From: Mycobacteroides sp. CBMA 271
Lineage (GTDB): Bacteria > Actinomycetota > Actinomycetes > Mycobacteriales > Mycobacteriaceae
DNA: 64,000 nucleotides
Assembly (NCBI RefSeq): GCF_009729205.1
Contig: NZ_VTHB01000003.1
Location: 474,053 to 538,052 of the forward strand
Direction of reading: 5' to 3'
Shown here piece after piece: positions 16,899 through 25,202 of the stretch. The position numbers and the translations under genes are program-made. Numbering within the stretch: position 1 is the stretch's first letter; each line of letters starts with the position of its first letter. Under the pieces are notes generated by a model, which worked only from the letters and a program-made list of their open reading frames with translations, had not been told where the DNA came from and did not search any database.

Positions 16899-19798
16899 AC
16901 CCCGGTGCTCTCCAGCCGTGACGGCCTCGTCAATAGGTACGAGAGCACACCGGCAGTGCGGGGCGAGCGAGCTCTGGACCACCTCAACAGCAGCCCGCGT
17001 AGCAGCGGCGCCGGCGACCACCAGAACCACTTGCCGAGTAGCCCCGCCATCGCGGGAACCACGAATGTTCGGACGATCAGCGTGTCGATGATCAATCCGA
17101 CACCAATAGCCGTGCCGACCTGCTCGATGCTCAGCACGTCGCTGGAGAGCATGGCGAACATGGTGATCCCGAAGACGATCCCGGCCGTGGTGACCACGCC
17201 GCCCGTACCGCCGAAGGCGCGGACCATCCCAGTGCGTAGGCCCGCCCCATCCAGGAATATCTCCTCGCGCATACGCATGGTGAACAACAAGTTGTAGTCG
17301 GCGCCCACTGCGACCAGTGCAATAAGGGCGATCGACGGGACCGACCAGTGCAAGTCGTGTCCCAGTAGGTCATGCCATATCAGCGTGGTTATCCCGAGTG
17401 CGGAGGCGTAGGAGGCTACGACGGTTCCGATCACTACGGCGGCCGCCACAGGGCTGCGCAGCATTACCAGCACGATCAGGAACACCAGGCCCAGAGCCAC
17501 CGCGGCCAGGAGCAGGAAATCGTCGCTGACGTATCCACGCAATTCGGCGGTGCCGGTGCCGAATCCGGCGATGTTCATGGTGCTGCCCGCGAGGGTGCCC
17601 TCCTTGGTAGCCTCGCTCACCGCGAGCGTGATTTGGGGAGATCGGTGTGCGCCGTCCGCGCCAAACACCTTGCCGTCTCCGAATACCAGCATGCGGGTCG
17701 ATCGACCGTCGGGGGCGAAGTACAGGCCGGCCGCCCGCTGGAAGCGCGGGTCTTGCCAGGCGCGCTGGGGCAGATAGAAACCACCTTCACCGCTGCTGCG
17801 GAAGTCCTCGCGCATAGCGCGCAGATACTCGGTGAGCCCGGAGAACATGGTGCGCGTCTCGCCTACGGCGTTGGTCAGCTGTTCGGTGATCGAGCTCAGC
17901 TGTGCCACTGTTCCTTTCATGTCCTGCACCGAGGTCACCGCGCCCGAAAAGGACTTCTGCATGCTCTGCGTACCGGCGCCGAAGGTGGCGGTGCTGTCGG
18001 TGAGCGAGGCGGTCGCCGCCAACATCGAGTCCATCGGTTCGACTGCCTTGAGTACCAGTGAGCAGATCGCGTCATTGGCGCAGTTGGGATTGCCCTTGGT
18101 GAAGTCGCGCAGTGGGTCCATGTACTCCGAAACCTGAGACACATTGTCCTGCAGCGTCTTCATCCCTGAATGCATGACGCCGATACCGGAGTTGAGGTCG
18201 CCTATCCCGCTCACGCCGCCGGCAAGTCCCTTCTGCAGCTGGGAGATGGCCGCGGAGAATTGCTTGAGCGTCGTCGAGAGCTGATCGACCGCTCCCAAAC
18301 GACGGCTCATTTGGGTCGTGCCGTCGTCGAGCTGATCGGCGATGATCCCGGCCTGCTCGGTGAGCGCCGCCTGCTCGGGGATGGAACCCGCCGGGCGCGA
18401 GGCCGACTGCACCATCCGGATTCCGGGAATCTCCATGAGCTTCTTGGTGACTCGCTCGATACCGATGACCCCGGCAGGGTTGCGCAGATCGTGGTCCGCC
18501 TCGATCGAGACGATCTCCGGCAGCAGCCGGTTCGGCGGGAAATGTCTGTCCATGGCCTGATAGCCCTGGTTGGCGTGCGTGGAAAGTGGCTGCGCGGCGA
18601 GCTCGTCGAAACCAAGGCGCAGGCCGGCGACCGGAATGGCGCAGACGATGAGCACCAGCACGGAGCCGACCAGCACCGGGCCCGGCCAGCGGGCCACCAT
18701 CGTGCCCACCCGGCGCCAACGGCGTCCCGGCTGCCCGCGTAAGGGGTGTGGTTGTGCGAGTCCGCGACGGCCGGCCAACCCAATCAGCGCCGGCAGCAAT
18801 GTCAGCGACGCTAGCATGCCGGTGAGAATTCCTATGGCACAAGGTAACCCGGCGCTGCGTAGCATGCCGACCTGCGCGAACATGAGGCAGGAAAGGGCGG
18901 CGGCGATGGTCAGCCCGGATGCCGCGATGACCGGTGCCACGCTGCGATTGGCAATACCGAGCGCCTGTTCATGCTCCACTCCCGAGCGCCGTTGTTCGTG
19001 GTAGCGCCCGAGCAGGAAGATGCCGTAATCGGTTGTCGCGCCAAGTACAAGGGCGGCCAGCAGCGCGACAGAGAAGATGGAAACCTCGATGATGTTGCGT
19101 TCCCCGAAGAAGGCCACGATCGAACGTGCCACGGCCAGGCCCATACCTACGGTGATCAACGGGATCGCAGCGGTGCTCGCGGACCGGTAAACGACAAGCA
19201 GCAACAGTGCGATGAGGACCACCGTGACACCGGTAATCATGTACATCTGCGTGTCAATGGCGGTGAGCTCATCGGCAATGGTGGCGCCCGGCCCGGTAAC
19301 CCAGGCGTGCATGCCGGCGGGCGCGGGCTCGTTGGCGGTGATCCGTCGGACGGCGTCCAAGGAAGCATTGGCCTGTGCACCGCCGAGCTCGCCGGTCACT
19401 CGTAGCATCGTGTACACGGCCTTGCCGTCCGGGCTGATCGCTCCCTCGGCGGTGAGCGGGTCGGCCCACAGATCCATCGCCGAGTCGAGATGGGCGGTAT
19501 CGGCACGCAGTTTTGTCAGCAGACGATCGTGATACTGATGCTCGACGGGTCCCATTTTGTGGTCGCTTTCCAGGACCAGGTAGTTGAGGTTTCCGCCGTC
19601 GCCGTCCTTGAACTGTCTACCCATAGCGGCGCCCGCGGTGTTGACCGGTGCACCCTGTGGCAGGAAGCCGCGAGCGTGGTTGTGTGCGGTGCTTTCCACC
19701 TGCGGCACAAGGAGGTTTCCCGCAGCTGCGGCGAGTACCCAGAGCCCGATGACAAAAATCGCGTAGCGGCTACAGAACCTTGCGATGGCATCCCACAT
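16895..19798 (-). CDS. MmpL-family RND transporter
   Basis: 967 aa, the usual size for MmpL lipid exporters. An N-terminal helix is followed by a large periplasmic loop, a five-helix block containing LVLGATTDYGIFLLGRYHE, a second large loop rich in Gln/Ser/Thr with coiled-coil-like sequence, and a second helix block with VGADYNLLFTMRMREE. The paired D-Y motifs in the two blocks are the proton-relay residues of MmpL proteins. Substrates of the family are envelope lipids or siderophores; this one is unassigned. No mmpS gene is adjacent. It is divergent from a two-component system. Confidence 0.93.
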   Translation of the reverse strand: MWDAIARFCSRYAIFVIGLWVLAAAAGNLLVPQVESTAHNHARGFLPQGAPVNTAGAAMGRQFKDGDGGNLNYLVLESDHKMGPVEHQYHDRLLTKLRADTAHLDSAMDLWADPLTAEGAISPDGKAVYTMLRVTGELGGAQANASLDAVRRITANEPAPAGMHAWVTGPGATIADELTAIDTQMYMITGVTVVLIALLLLVVYRSASTAAIPLITVGMGLAVARSIVAFFGERNIIEVSIFSVALLAALVLGATTDYGIFLLGRYHEQRRSGVEHEQALGIANRSVAPVIAASGLTIAAALSCLMFAQVGMLRSAGLPCAIGILTGMLASLTLLPALIGLAGRRGLAQPHPLRGQPGRRWRRVGTMVARWPGPVLVGSVLVLIVCAIPVAGLRLGFDELAAQPLSTHANQGYQAMDRHFPPNRLLPEIVSIEADHDLRNPAGVIGIERVTKKLMEIPGIRMVQSASRPAGSIPEQAALTEQAGIIADQLDDGTTQMSRRLGAVDQLSTTLKQFSAAISQLQKGLAGGVSGIGDLNSGIGVMHSGMKTLQDNVSQVSEYMDPLRDFTKGNPNCANDAICSLVLKAVEPMDSMLAATASLTDSTATFGAGTQSMQKSFSGAVTSVQDMKGTVAQLSSITEQLTNAVGETRTMFSGLTEYLRAMREDFRSSGEGGFYLPQRAWQDPRFQRAAGLYFAPDGRSTRMLVFGDGKVFGADGAHRSPQITLAVSEATKEGTLAGSTMNIAGFGTGTAELRGYVSDDFLLLAAVALGLVFLIVLVMLRSPVAAAVVIGTVVASYASALGITTLIWHDLLGHDLHWSVPSIALIALVAVGADYNLLFTMRMREEIFLDGAGLRTGMVRAFGGTGGVVTTAGIVFGITMFAMLSSDVLSIEQVGTAIGVGLIIDTLIVRTFVVPAMAGLLGKWFWWSPAPLLRGLLLRWSRARSPRTAGVLSYLLTRPSRLESTGV

Positions 19799-19932
19799 GG
19801 CAGCTGACGCTACGGAGAAGCCGCGGAACCCTCGTCGTGCTGTGGGCGAGACTTCTTCTCCTACCGTGGTAGGACACGCGGATCCGCGTGAAGCATGATG
19901 TGCGACGGAGCAACCGGCTCTACGCTGGCGCT
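19799..19932. promoter_or_regulatory. Divergent promoter region between mmpL and the histidine kinase
   Basis: The 134-bp gap between the two start codons contains an imperfect palindrome, CCTACCGTGGTAGG, at 19860-19873. It could be the response-regulator site or a leader hairpin. No clear -10/-35 pair is seen. Confidence 0.35.
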
Positions 19933-21147
19933 ATGGACCGGTTCCGGGAATGGGCGTACCGACGCCGCGCCTTGGTGCCGTACGAGTTTCCGTGGACCGT
20001 GCCCGGCGTGATGTACACGAGCACATTGCTCATCGTGGGCTGTGCCGTAATCCAGCGAGGCTTCACCCATCCCTGGTTGCTGGCGTCGGCGAGTCTGCTG
20101 GCACTGGCCCCGATACTCACCTTCCTCCTCGCCGGGTACAAGCTCAACACCCTCTGGAGCGTGGCCTGCAGCCTCGCGGGCGTGGCGCTGTTCCTGTCGT
20201 GGCCCGAGAATGTCATGGACGCCGCCCCGTTCCTGCTGATGTTCACTCTGGGCGAGATTGGTGCACTGGCTTCGGTGCGTGCCGGTCTGCTCGCTGCGAG
20301 CGCGTGCGTGGCGCTGTTGGTCGTGGCCGAGCAGTTGCATCACCTGGGGACGTTGTCGCTTTTCATGGTGTTTTTTCTGTTGTGCGGGTGGATGATCGGC
20401 CGCATCATGCAGCTGCAGCAGCGGCTGCTGCTGCAGGAACGCGCGCAGCAGGTTCGGATGCAGGAACAGGCTGCCTCCGATGAACGGCGTCGCATCGCGC
20501 GCGAAATCCACGACGTGATAGCTCATTCCCTCTCGGTGACGATGCTGCATCTGACTGGCGCGAGGCGAGCGCTTCAGGAGGATCGGGATGTGGAAGACGC
20601 CGTCGCAGGATTGGTCGATGCAGAACGCCTTGGTCGGCAGGCAATGTCGGATATTCGTGGCACTGTCGGTCTGCTGAGCAGGGGGCCGGATGGTGTTGAG
20701 CCGATGCGGCTGGCCCCCGAGCCGGGTATCGCCGATCTCCCTGATCTCGTGGCCGACTTCACGGCCGCGGGGATGGCGGTGGAGTCTGATATCGGTGAGT
20801 CCGACGGATCCATTAGTGCCGGTGTGGGTTTAGCGCTCTACCGGGTCGCGCAGGAATCTCTGGCCAATATCGCAAAACATTCCCCGGAATCGTCGGCGGC
20901 GGTGCACCTCGATGTCAGCGGTACCGCGGTGAGCCTGACCGTGCGCAATGACCTGACCCCGGGGGTTCGTATGGACATGCGTGCCGGGGGTGGACTGTCC
21001 GGCATGCGCCAGCGGGTCGAGGTACTCGGCGGCGAGTTCCGCGCCGGGCCGGAGCGGGAAGGATGGACGGTCTCGGCGACCGTGCCGCTGGAGTCCACCG
21101 GATCGCAGTGCCGCCAGCGGCGGAAGGTGTTGTGGCGCCATGACTGA
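19933..21147 (+). CDS. Sensor histidine kinase, NarL/DesK type (HisKA_3)
   Basis: 404 aa from ATG 19933 (MDRFREWAYRRR); an upstream in-frame start at 19888 is less likely. The N-terminal half has about five to six membrane helices with no extracellular sensor domain. Then comes a Gln-rich linker helix (MQLQQRLLLQERAQQ) and the HisKA_3 box DERRRIAREIHDVIAHSLSV with the phospho-acceptor His193. The HATPase_c domain is present: VGLALYRVAQESLANIAKHS (N box) and GGLSGMRQRVEVLGGEF (G box). It overlaps the response regulator by 8 bp. The helix-only sensor suggests it responds to membrane state. Confidence 0.92.
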   Translation: MDRFREWAYRRRALVPYEFPWTVPGVMYTSTLLIVGCAVIQRGFTHPWLLASASLLALAPILTFLLAGYKLNTLWSVACSLAGVALFLSWPENVMDAAPFLLMFTLGEIGALASVRAGLLAASACVALLVVAEQLHHLGTLSLFMVFFLLCGWMIGRIMQLQQRLLLQERAQQVRMQEQAASDERRRIAREIHDVIAHSLSVTMLHLTGARRALQEDRDVEDAVAGLVDAERLGRQAMSDIRGTVGLLSRGPDGVEPMRLAPEPGIADLPDLVADFTAAGMAVESDIGESDGSISAGVGLALYRVAQESLANIAKHSPESSAAVHLDVSGTAVSLTVRNDLTPGVRMDMRAGGGLSGMRQRVEVLGGEFRAGPEREGWTVSATVPLESTGSQCRQRRKVLWRHD

Positions 21148-21796
21148 ATCCGAGGTGGGCGTGCTCTTGGTCGACGATCAGGAGCTGGTGCGCACTGGGC
21201 TGCGCCGGATTCTGCGCCGCAAGGACGGATTCGCGATCGTGGGGGAGTGCACCGACGGGAGCCAGGTCGCGGCGGCGGTCAGCCAGCTGCGGCCCGACGT
21301 GGTGGTCATGGATCTGCGCATGAAACAGATGAGTGGTATCGAGGCTATTCGGCTACTGCACGCGGCCGATGGGCCACCGGCGTTGGCACTCACGACATTT
21401 GATGATGAGGAACTGCTCTCCGGGGCGCTTCGTGCCGGTGCCGCGGGGTTCATCCTTAAGGACTCTCCGGCCGAGGAGCTGGTTCGTGCTGTGCATGCTG
21501 TGGCCCGCGGTGAGGCGTATCTGGATGCGGCCGTGACATCGCGTGTGCTGAGTGCCTACCGGCGGGCACCCACCGTCAGCTCCGGGGACGCCGAGGAGAA
21601 GCTCACTTCGCGAGAGCTGGATGTGTTGACACTCATCGCATCCGGATCCACCAACTCCGAAATTGCCCAGCAACTGGTGATATCCGAGGTGACGGTCAAG
21701 AGTCATATCGGGCGCATCTTCGTCAAACTCGATCTGCGCGACCGGGCCGCGGCCATTGTCTACGCGTACGACCACGGCGTCGTGTCACCGAAATAG
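21140..21796 (+). CDS. LuxR/NarL-family response regulator
   Basis: 218 aa. The receiver domain has acidic pocket D12/D13, phospho-acceptor D58 in VVVMDLRMKQMSG, and the Lys in FILKDSP. The C-terminal GerE helix-turn-helix is LTSRELDVLTLIASGSTNSEIAQQLVISEVTVKSHIGRIF. ATG 21140 was chosen because it lies inside the kinase end (8-bp overlap), indicating coupled translation with its partner kinase. A plausible target is the divergent mmpL, inferred from position only. Confidence 0.95.
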   Translation: MTESEVGVLLVDDQELVRTGLRRILRRKDGFAIVGECTDGSQVAAAVSQLRPDVVVMDLRMKQMSGIEAIRLLHAADGPPALALTTFDDEELLSGALRAGAAGFILKDSPAEELVRAVHAVARGEAYLDAAVTSRVLSAYRRAPTVSSGDAEEKLTSRELDVLTLIASGSTNSEIAQQLVISEVTVKSHIGRIFVKLDLRDRAAAIVYAYDHGVVSPK

Positions 21797-21798
21797 GG

Positions 21799-22287
21799 CT
21801 ACAGCGCGTCCTTTTTGAGGACTGCCTCCAGGGTTTCGTGTAGCTGCTCTAGTTCGCGACGCAGGTAGTCGCGGGTGGCGACCTCGCCGACCGCGAGGCG
21901 CAGTGCGGCCAGCTCCCGAGCCAGATACTCGGTATCGGCCTTGGTCTGCTCGGCCCGTCTGCGGTCTTCTTCCAGCGCGACGCGGTCGCGGTTCTCCTGC
22001 CGGTTCTGGGCCAGCAAGATCAGCGGCGCCGCGTACGCGGCCTGTGTAGAGAACGCGAGGTTGAGCAGAATGAATGGGTACGGATCCCATTGCATCTGTA
22101 TTGCGAAGAGGTTCAAGATAATCCACACGATGACGAACACCGTCTGCATGGCGAGGTATCGTCCGGTACCGAGGAACCGAGCGATGTTCTCGCCGACCCT
22201 GCCGACCGCCTCGACATCGAGATTGAGGGATAGCCTTCGCGAGGAGCGCGGTGTGTCGAGCCGCTGCCGTGCCGACGCCTCGCTCAT
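21799..22287 (-). CDS. DUF1003 membrane protein
   Basis: 162 aa. VGRVGENIARFLGTGRYLAMQTVFVIVWIILNL and DPYPFILLNLAFSTQAAYAAPLILLAQNRQ are the DUF1003 signature: two membrane helices and the FLG and QNRQ elements. The C-terminus is a charged coiled coil with an LAREL...LRRELEQLHETLEAVL heptad pattern. The start overlaps the stop of the upstream CBS/MgtE-like gene by one base. In M. tuberculosis the same pair is adjacent (recalled), suggesting joint work, perhaps in divalent-cation handling. Confidence 0.88.
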   Translation of the reverse strand: MSEASARQRLDTPRSSRRLSLNLDVEAVGRVGENIARFLGTGRYLAMQTVFVIVWIILNLFAIQMQWDPYPFILLNLAFSTQAAYAAPLILLAQNRQENRDRVALEEDRRRAEQTKADTEYLARELAALRLAVGEVATRDYLRRELEQLHETLEAVLKKDAL

Positions 22288-23573
22288 CAGCGGTCACCCC
22301 CGGACACGGCCTCGGGTTCTTCGGCGCGCCAGCCGTCGGGCATCAGGTGATCCAATACGTCGTCCACGGTGACGGCTCCGAGCAAGTGACCATCCCTGTC
22401 GATTACCGGGCCGCACACCAGGTTGTAGGCGGCGAAGTAGCGCGTCACCTCGGCCAGCGGCGCCTCGGCATCCAGATACGGCAGGTCGCTATCGAGAATG
22501 CCGCCGACCATCGCGTACGGGGGTTCCCGTAGTAGCCGCTGCAGGTGCACGCATCCGAGGTAGCGCCCGGTGGGCGTCGCCGTGGGTGGACGCACTACGA
22601 AAATCAGTGAGGAAAGTGCCGGCGTCAGGTCCGGATCACGTACGCGGGCAAGAGCTTCGGCAACAGTGGTGTTGGGGCTCAGAATCACCGGCTCGGGGGT
22701 CATCATGCCGCCGGCGGTGTTGGGGGAGTGCGTGAGCAGACGCCGGACAGGTTCGGAGTCTTCCGGATCCATCAGGGCCAGGAGCGATTCGGCCTCTGCC
22801 GGTGATAACTCGCCCAACAGGTCGGCGGCATCGTCGGGGTCCATGGCCTCCAGTACGTCCGCCGCACGTTCGTCCTCGAGCTTGGTCAGTACCTCGGCCT
22901 GGTCGTCCTCGGGAAGCTCTTGGAGGATGTCGGCCAGTCGCTCGTCGTCGAACGCGGCCAGCACCTCGTCGCGTCGCTTTGGCGGTAGCTCGCGGATGGC
23001 ATCGGCCACCTCGACCGGCCGCATCCCCTCGAACTGGAGCATCAACTGGGCGACGCCCTGTCCGGGCAGGTTGAGTGTCGACGGCGTCAAGCCGTGGATG
23101 TGGCTCCAGTTGGCGACCTGTAGACCGCTGCGCCGTCCTAGCCGTCGCGGGCTGCGCATGGCTACGCGGGTGACCACCCAGTCGCGGGTGCGGGTCTGTT
23201 CGAGACCCAGGTCCACCACGGTGAGGTCGACACCTTGGAACTGTTCGAGCTCGGGATCGTCCGTTCGCACGGTGGTATCGAGAACCTGTCCGAGGACCAG
23301 CGCCTCGCTGGGACGCTGTTCGAAGCGGCGCAGCGAGACGTTGCCGGTATTCAGCGTCACGGATCCGGGCTCAATGGCAGTCACCCGCAGCATTGGAACG
23401 AAAATTCTTCGGCGCGTCAGCATTTCGACGACAAGGCCGATGACCCGCGGCTGTTTTCGGGTAACACCGATGCTGATCACAACATCGCGTACCCGGCCGA
23501 TCGATTCGCCGTCCGGGCCGAGAACCACCAGGCCTGAGAGCCTGGCTGCGAACACCTTGCTCACTGCGGCCAT
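22287..23573 (-). CDS. MgtE N-domain and CBS-domain protein without a channel
   Basis: 428 aa. The N-terminus is a PRC-barrel-like part (LSGLVVLGPDGESIGRVRDVVIS). Then comes an MgtE_N superhelix of acidic repeats (MRPVEVADAIRELPPKRRDEVLAAFDDERLADILQELPEDDQAEVLTKL) and two CBS motifs ending AYNLVCGPVIDRDGHLLGAVTVDDVLDHL. The five-helix MgtE channel is absent, so it is a soluble magnesium-sensor-like protein that may control the downstream DUF1003 protein. The two genes are coupled (TGATG). Confidence 0.88.
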   Translation of the reverse strand: MAAVSKVFAARLSGLVVLGPDGESIGRVRDVVISIGVTRKQPRVIGLVVEMLTRRRIFVPMLRVTAIEPGSVTLNTGNVSLRRFEQRPSEALVLGQVLDTTVRTDDPELEQFQGVDLTVVDLGLEQTRTRDWVVTRVAMRSPRRLGRRSGLQVANWSHIHGLTPSTLNLPGQGVAQLMLQFEGMRPVEVADAIRELPPKRRDEVLAAFDDERLADILQELPEDDQAEVLTKLEDERAADVLEAMDPDDAADLLGELSPAEAESLLALMDPEDSEPVRRLLTHSPNTAGGMMTPEPVILSPNTTVAEALARVRDPDLTPALSSLIFVVRPPTATPTGRYLGCVHLQRLLREPPYAMVGGILDSDLPYLDAEAPLAEVTRYFAAYNLVCGPVIDRDGHLLGAVTVDDVLDHLMPDGWRAEEPEAVSGGDR

Positions 23574-23634
23574 GACAGCAAGATTAGGGGGTTGAACCTA
23601 ACGGCCGTCCTCCGGCGTCTGCAGTCGGCCGCGT

Positions 23635-24261
23635 TTAGGGGCCGATTCCGCCGTACATCAATGCGATGACGGCGTCGGAGAATCGATCGGCATCCTGCAC
23701 CTCACCGCCCCGTGACGCGTGCAATCCGTTGGCGAGGATCATCCCGGTCACCGCCCGGGCGGTGAACTCGGTATCGAGATCGGCACGTAGGTAACCCTTT
23801 TCGACACCATGCCGCAGATATGCCTCAGTAAGGTGGTCGCTGGTGGCGAGCATGCCGAACACGCGCTCGCGCAATTCGTTGTCGACCGAACCGGCCTCCA
23901 GGAGCAGTAGCGGCAGCCGCGGGTTCTCCCGGAACAGGTGCGCCAGCGCGGCGCCGATGCGTACCGACTGCTGTCGGTATTGGTCGATGTCGTCGGCGAG
24001 CCCGGCAGCGTTCTCGGCGCTGATCGCGTGAAAGATCTGCCCCGTGACGTCGTCGATGACATCCTCGATGATGTCCCGCTTGCTCTTGAAGTACCGGTAG
24101 AAGGTCCCATGGCCGATCCCGATCCGTCCGGCGATATCTGCGACGCCCGTGGCGTGGTAGCCCTGCTCAGCGAAGCACGCGAAGGCGGCGTCCAGGATCT
24201 CCTGTCTCATCTCGAGTTTCTTGCGTTCGGCACGACTCAGGGTGGACGGGCTGGACGACAT
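23635..24261 (-). CDS. TetR-family regulator, probably of the SDR/monooxygenase operon
   Basis: 208 aa from ATG 24261; a longer frame to 24288 adds nine residues but reads into the operator. The helix-turn-helix is MRQEILDAAFACFAEQGYHATGVADIAGRIGIGHGTFYRYFKSKRDIIEDV. The start is 84 bp from the divergent SDR gene, with a palindrome between. The C-terminal ligand domain is of a TetR_C type I cannot narrow further. Confidence 0.9.
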   Translation of the reverse strand: MSSSPSTLSRAERKKLEMRQEILDAAFACFAEQGYHATGVADIAGRIGIGHGTFYRYFKSKRDIIEDVIDDVTGQIFHAISAENAAGLADDIDQYRQQSVRIGAALAHLFRENPRLPLLLLEAGSVDNELRERVFGMLATSDHLTEAYLRHGVEKGYLRADLDTEFTARAVTGMILANGLHASRGGEVQDADRFSDAVIALMYGGIGP

Positions 24262-24295
24262 GAGTGGCGATCCTACCGACCTTGACACCCATCAA

Positions 24296-24331
24296 GAATG
24301 ACATATCATTCCGAAACTGACATGTGATTCC
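24296..24331. promoter_or_regulatory. Candidate TetR operator pair
   Basis: GAATGACATATCATTC at 24296-24311 has perfect 6-bp inverted arms (GAATGA/TCATTC). A second, looser element GAAACTGACATGTGATTCC follows at 24313-24331. Both lie just upstream of the SDR ribosome-binding site, so binding would block it. Confidence 0.6.
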
Positions 24332-24344
24332 GCTGGAGGTTGAT

Positions 24345-25202
24345 GTGAGTCGTTATCCGAAGATCGAATTGCCTGGTGCCGTGGTTGTCATCACCGGCGG
24401 AGCCCGGGGAATCGGCGCCGCGACCGCGCGCCTCTTCGCCGATAAGGGAGCCGACGTCTGGATTGGCGACGTCGACGATGTGGTTGCCAAGGAGACTGCG
24501 GGCGCAATCCCGCGTGCGCAGGCCGGTGCCCTCGACGTCACCAAGCCCGAATCGTGGACCGCGTTTCTTGACAGGGTGCGCGCCGAGTCGGGCCCCGTGG
24601 ACATCTTGATCAACAACGCGGGCGTGATGCCGCTGGGCGGATTCATCGAAGAAAACGAACGCACCACCGACTTGATACTCGACGTGAACGTGCGCGGACC
24701 GCTCAACGGCGCGCGGGCCGCGCTGCCGGAGATGGTGGCCCGCGGGCGCGGGCACATCGTCAACGTGGCGTCGATGGCGGGCAAGCTCGTCGTCCCCGGC
24801 ATGGTCACCTACAACGCCTCCAAGTTCGGTGCCGTCGGGCTCTCGCTGGCACTGCGCAAGGAGTATGGGAACACCGGCGTCAGCGTCAGCTGCGTGCTGC
24901 CGAGTGCGGTGCGGACGGAATTGGCTTCCGGCGCACCGTTAGGCAAGGGCATGCCGACTGTGGATCCGGAGGACGTGGCCGCCGCGATTGTGCGCAGCGT
25001 CGATACCCGGCGCAGTCAGATCTCGGTCCCGGGTTGGCTCGCCTTCGGCTGGGGGCTGGTGGACCTTTTTGTGCCCGAACCGGTTGAGCGACTTGCTCGT
25101 CGGCTCATCGATGACCGTCGCGCCTTGACCTCGCTGGACCTGAATGCGCGCGGCGCCTATATCGAGCGGATCGAGCGGCAGAGCGCGGAGCACCAGAAGT
25201 GA
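24345..25202 (+). CDS. Short-chain dehydrogenase/reductase
   Basis: 285 aa. Rossmann motif TGGARGIGAATARLFADKGA, NNAGVMPLGG, and the catalytic Ser-Tyr-Lys set (NVASMAGK, then YNASKFG). The start GTG 24345 is six bases after GGAGG. Like SadH-type enzymes it sits directly before a flavin monooxygenase (4-bp overlap), suggesting that it oxidises an alcohol to the ketone or aldehyde that the monooxygenase then attacks. NAD(P) specificity is not clear by eye. Confidence 0.92.
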   Translation: MSRYPKIELPGAVVVITGGARGIGAATARLFADKGADVWIGDVDDVVAKETAGAIPRAQAGALDVTKPESWTAFLDRVRAESGPVDILINNAGVMPLGGFIEENERTTDLILDVNVRGPLNGARAALPEMVARGRGHIVNVASMAGKLVVPGMVTYNASKFGAVGLSLALRKEYGNTGVSVSCVLPSAVRTELASGAPLGKGMPTVDPEDVAAAIVRSVDTRRSQISVPGWLAFGWGLVDLFVPEPVERLARRLIDDRRALTSLDLNARGAYIERIERQSAEHQK

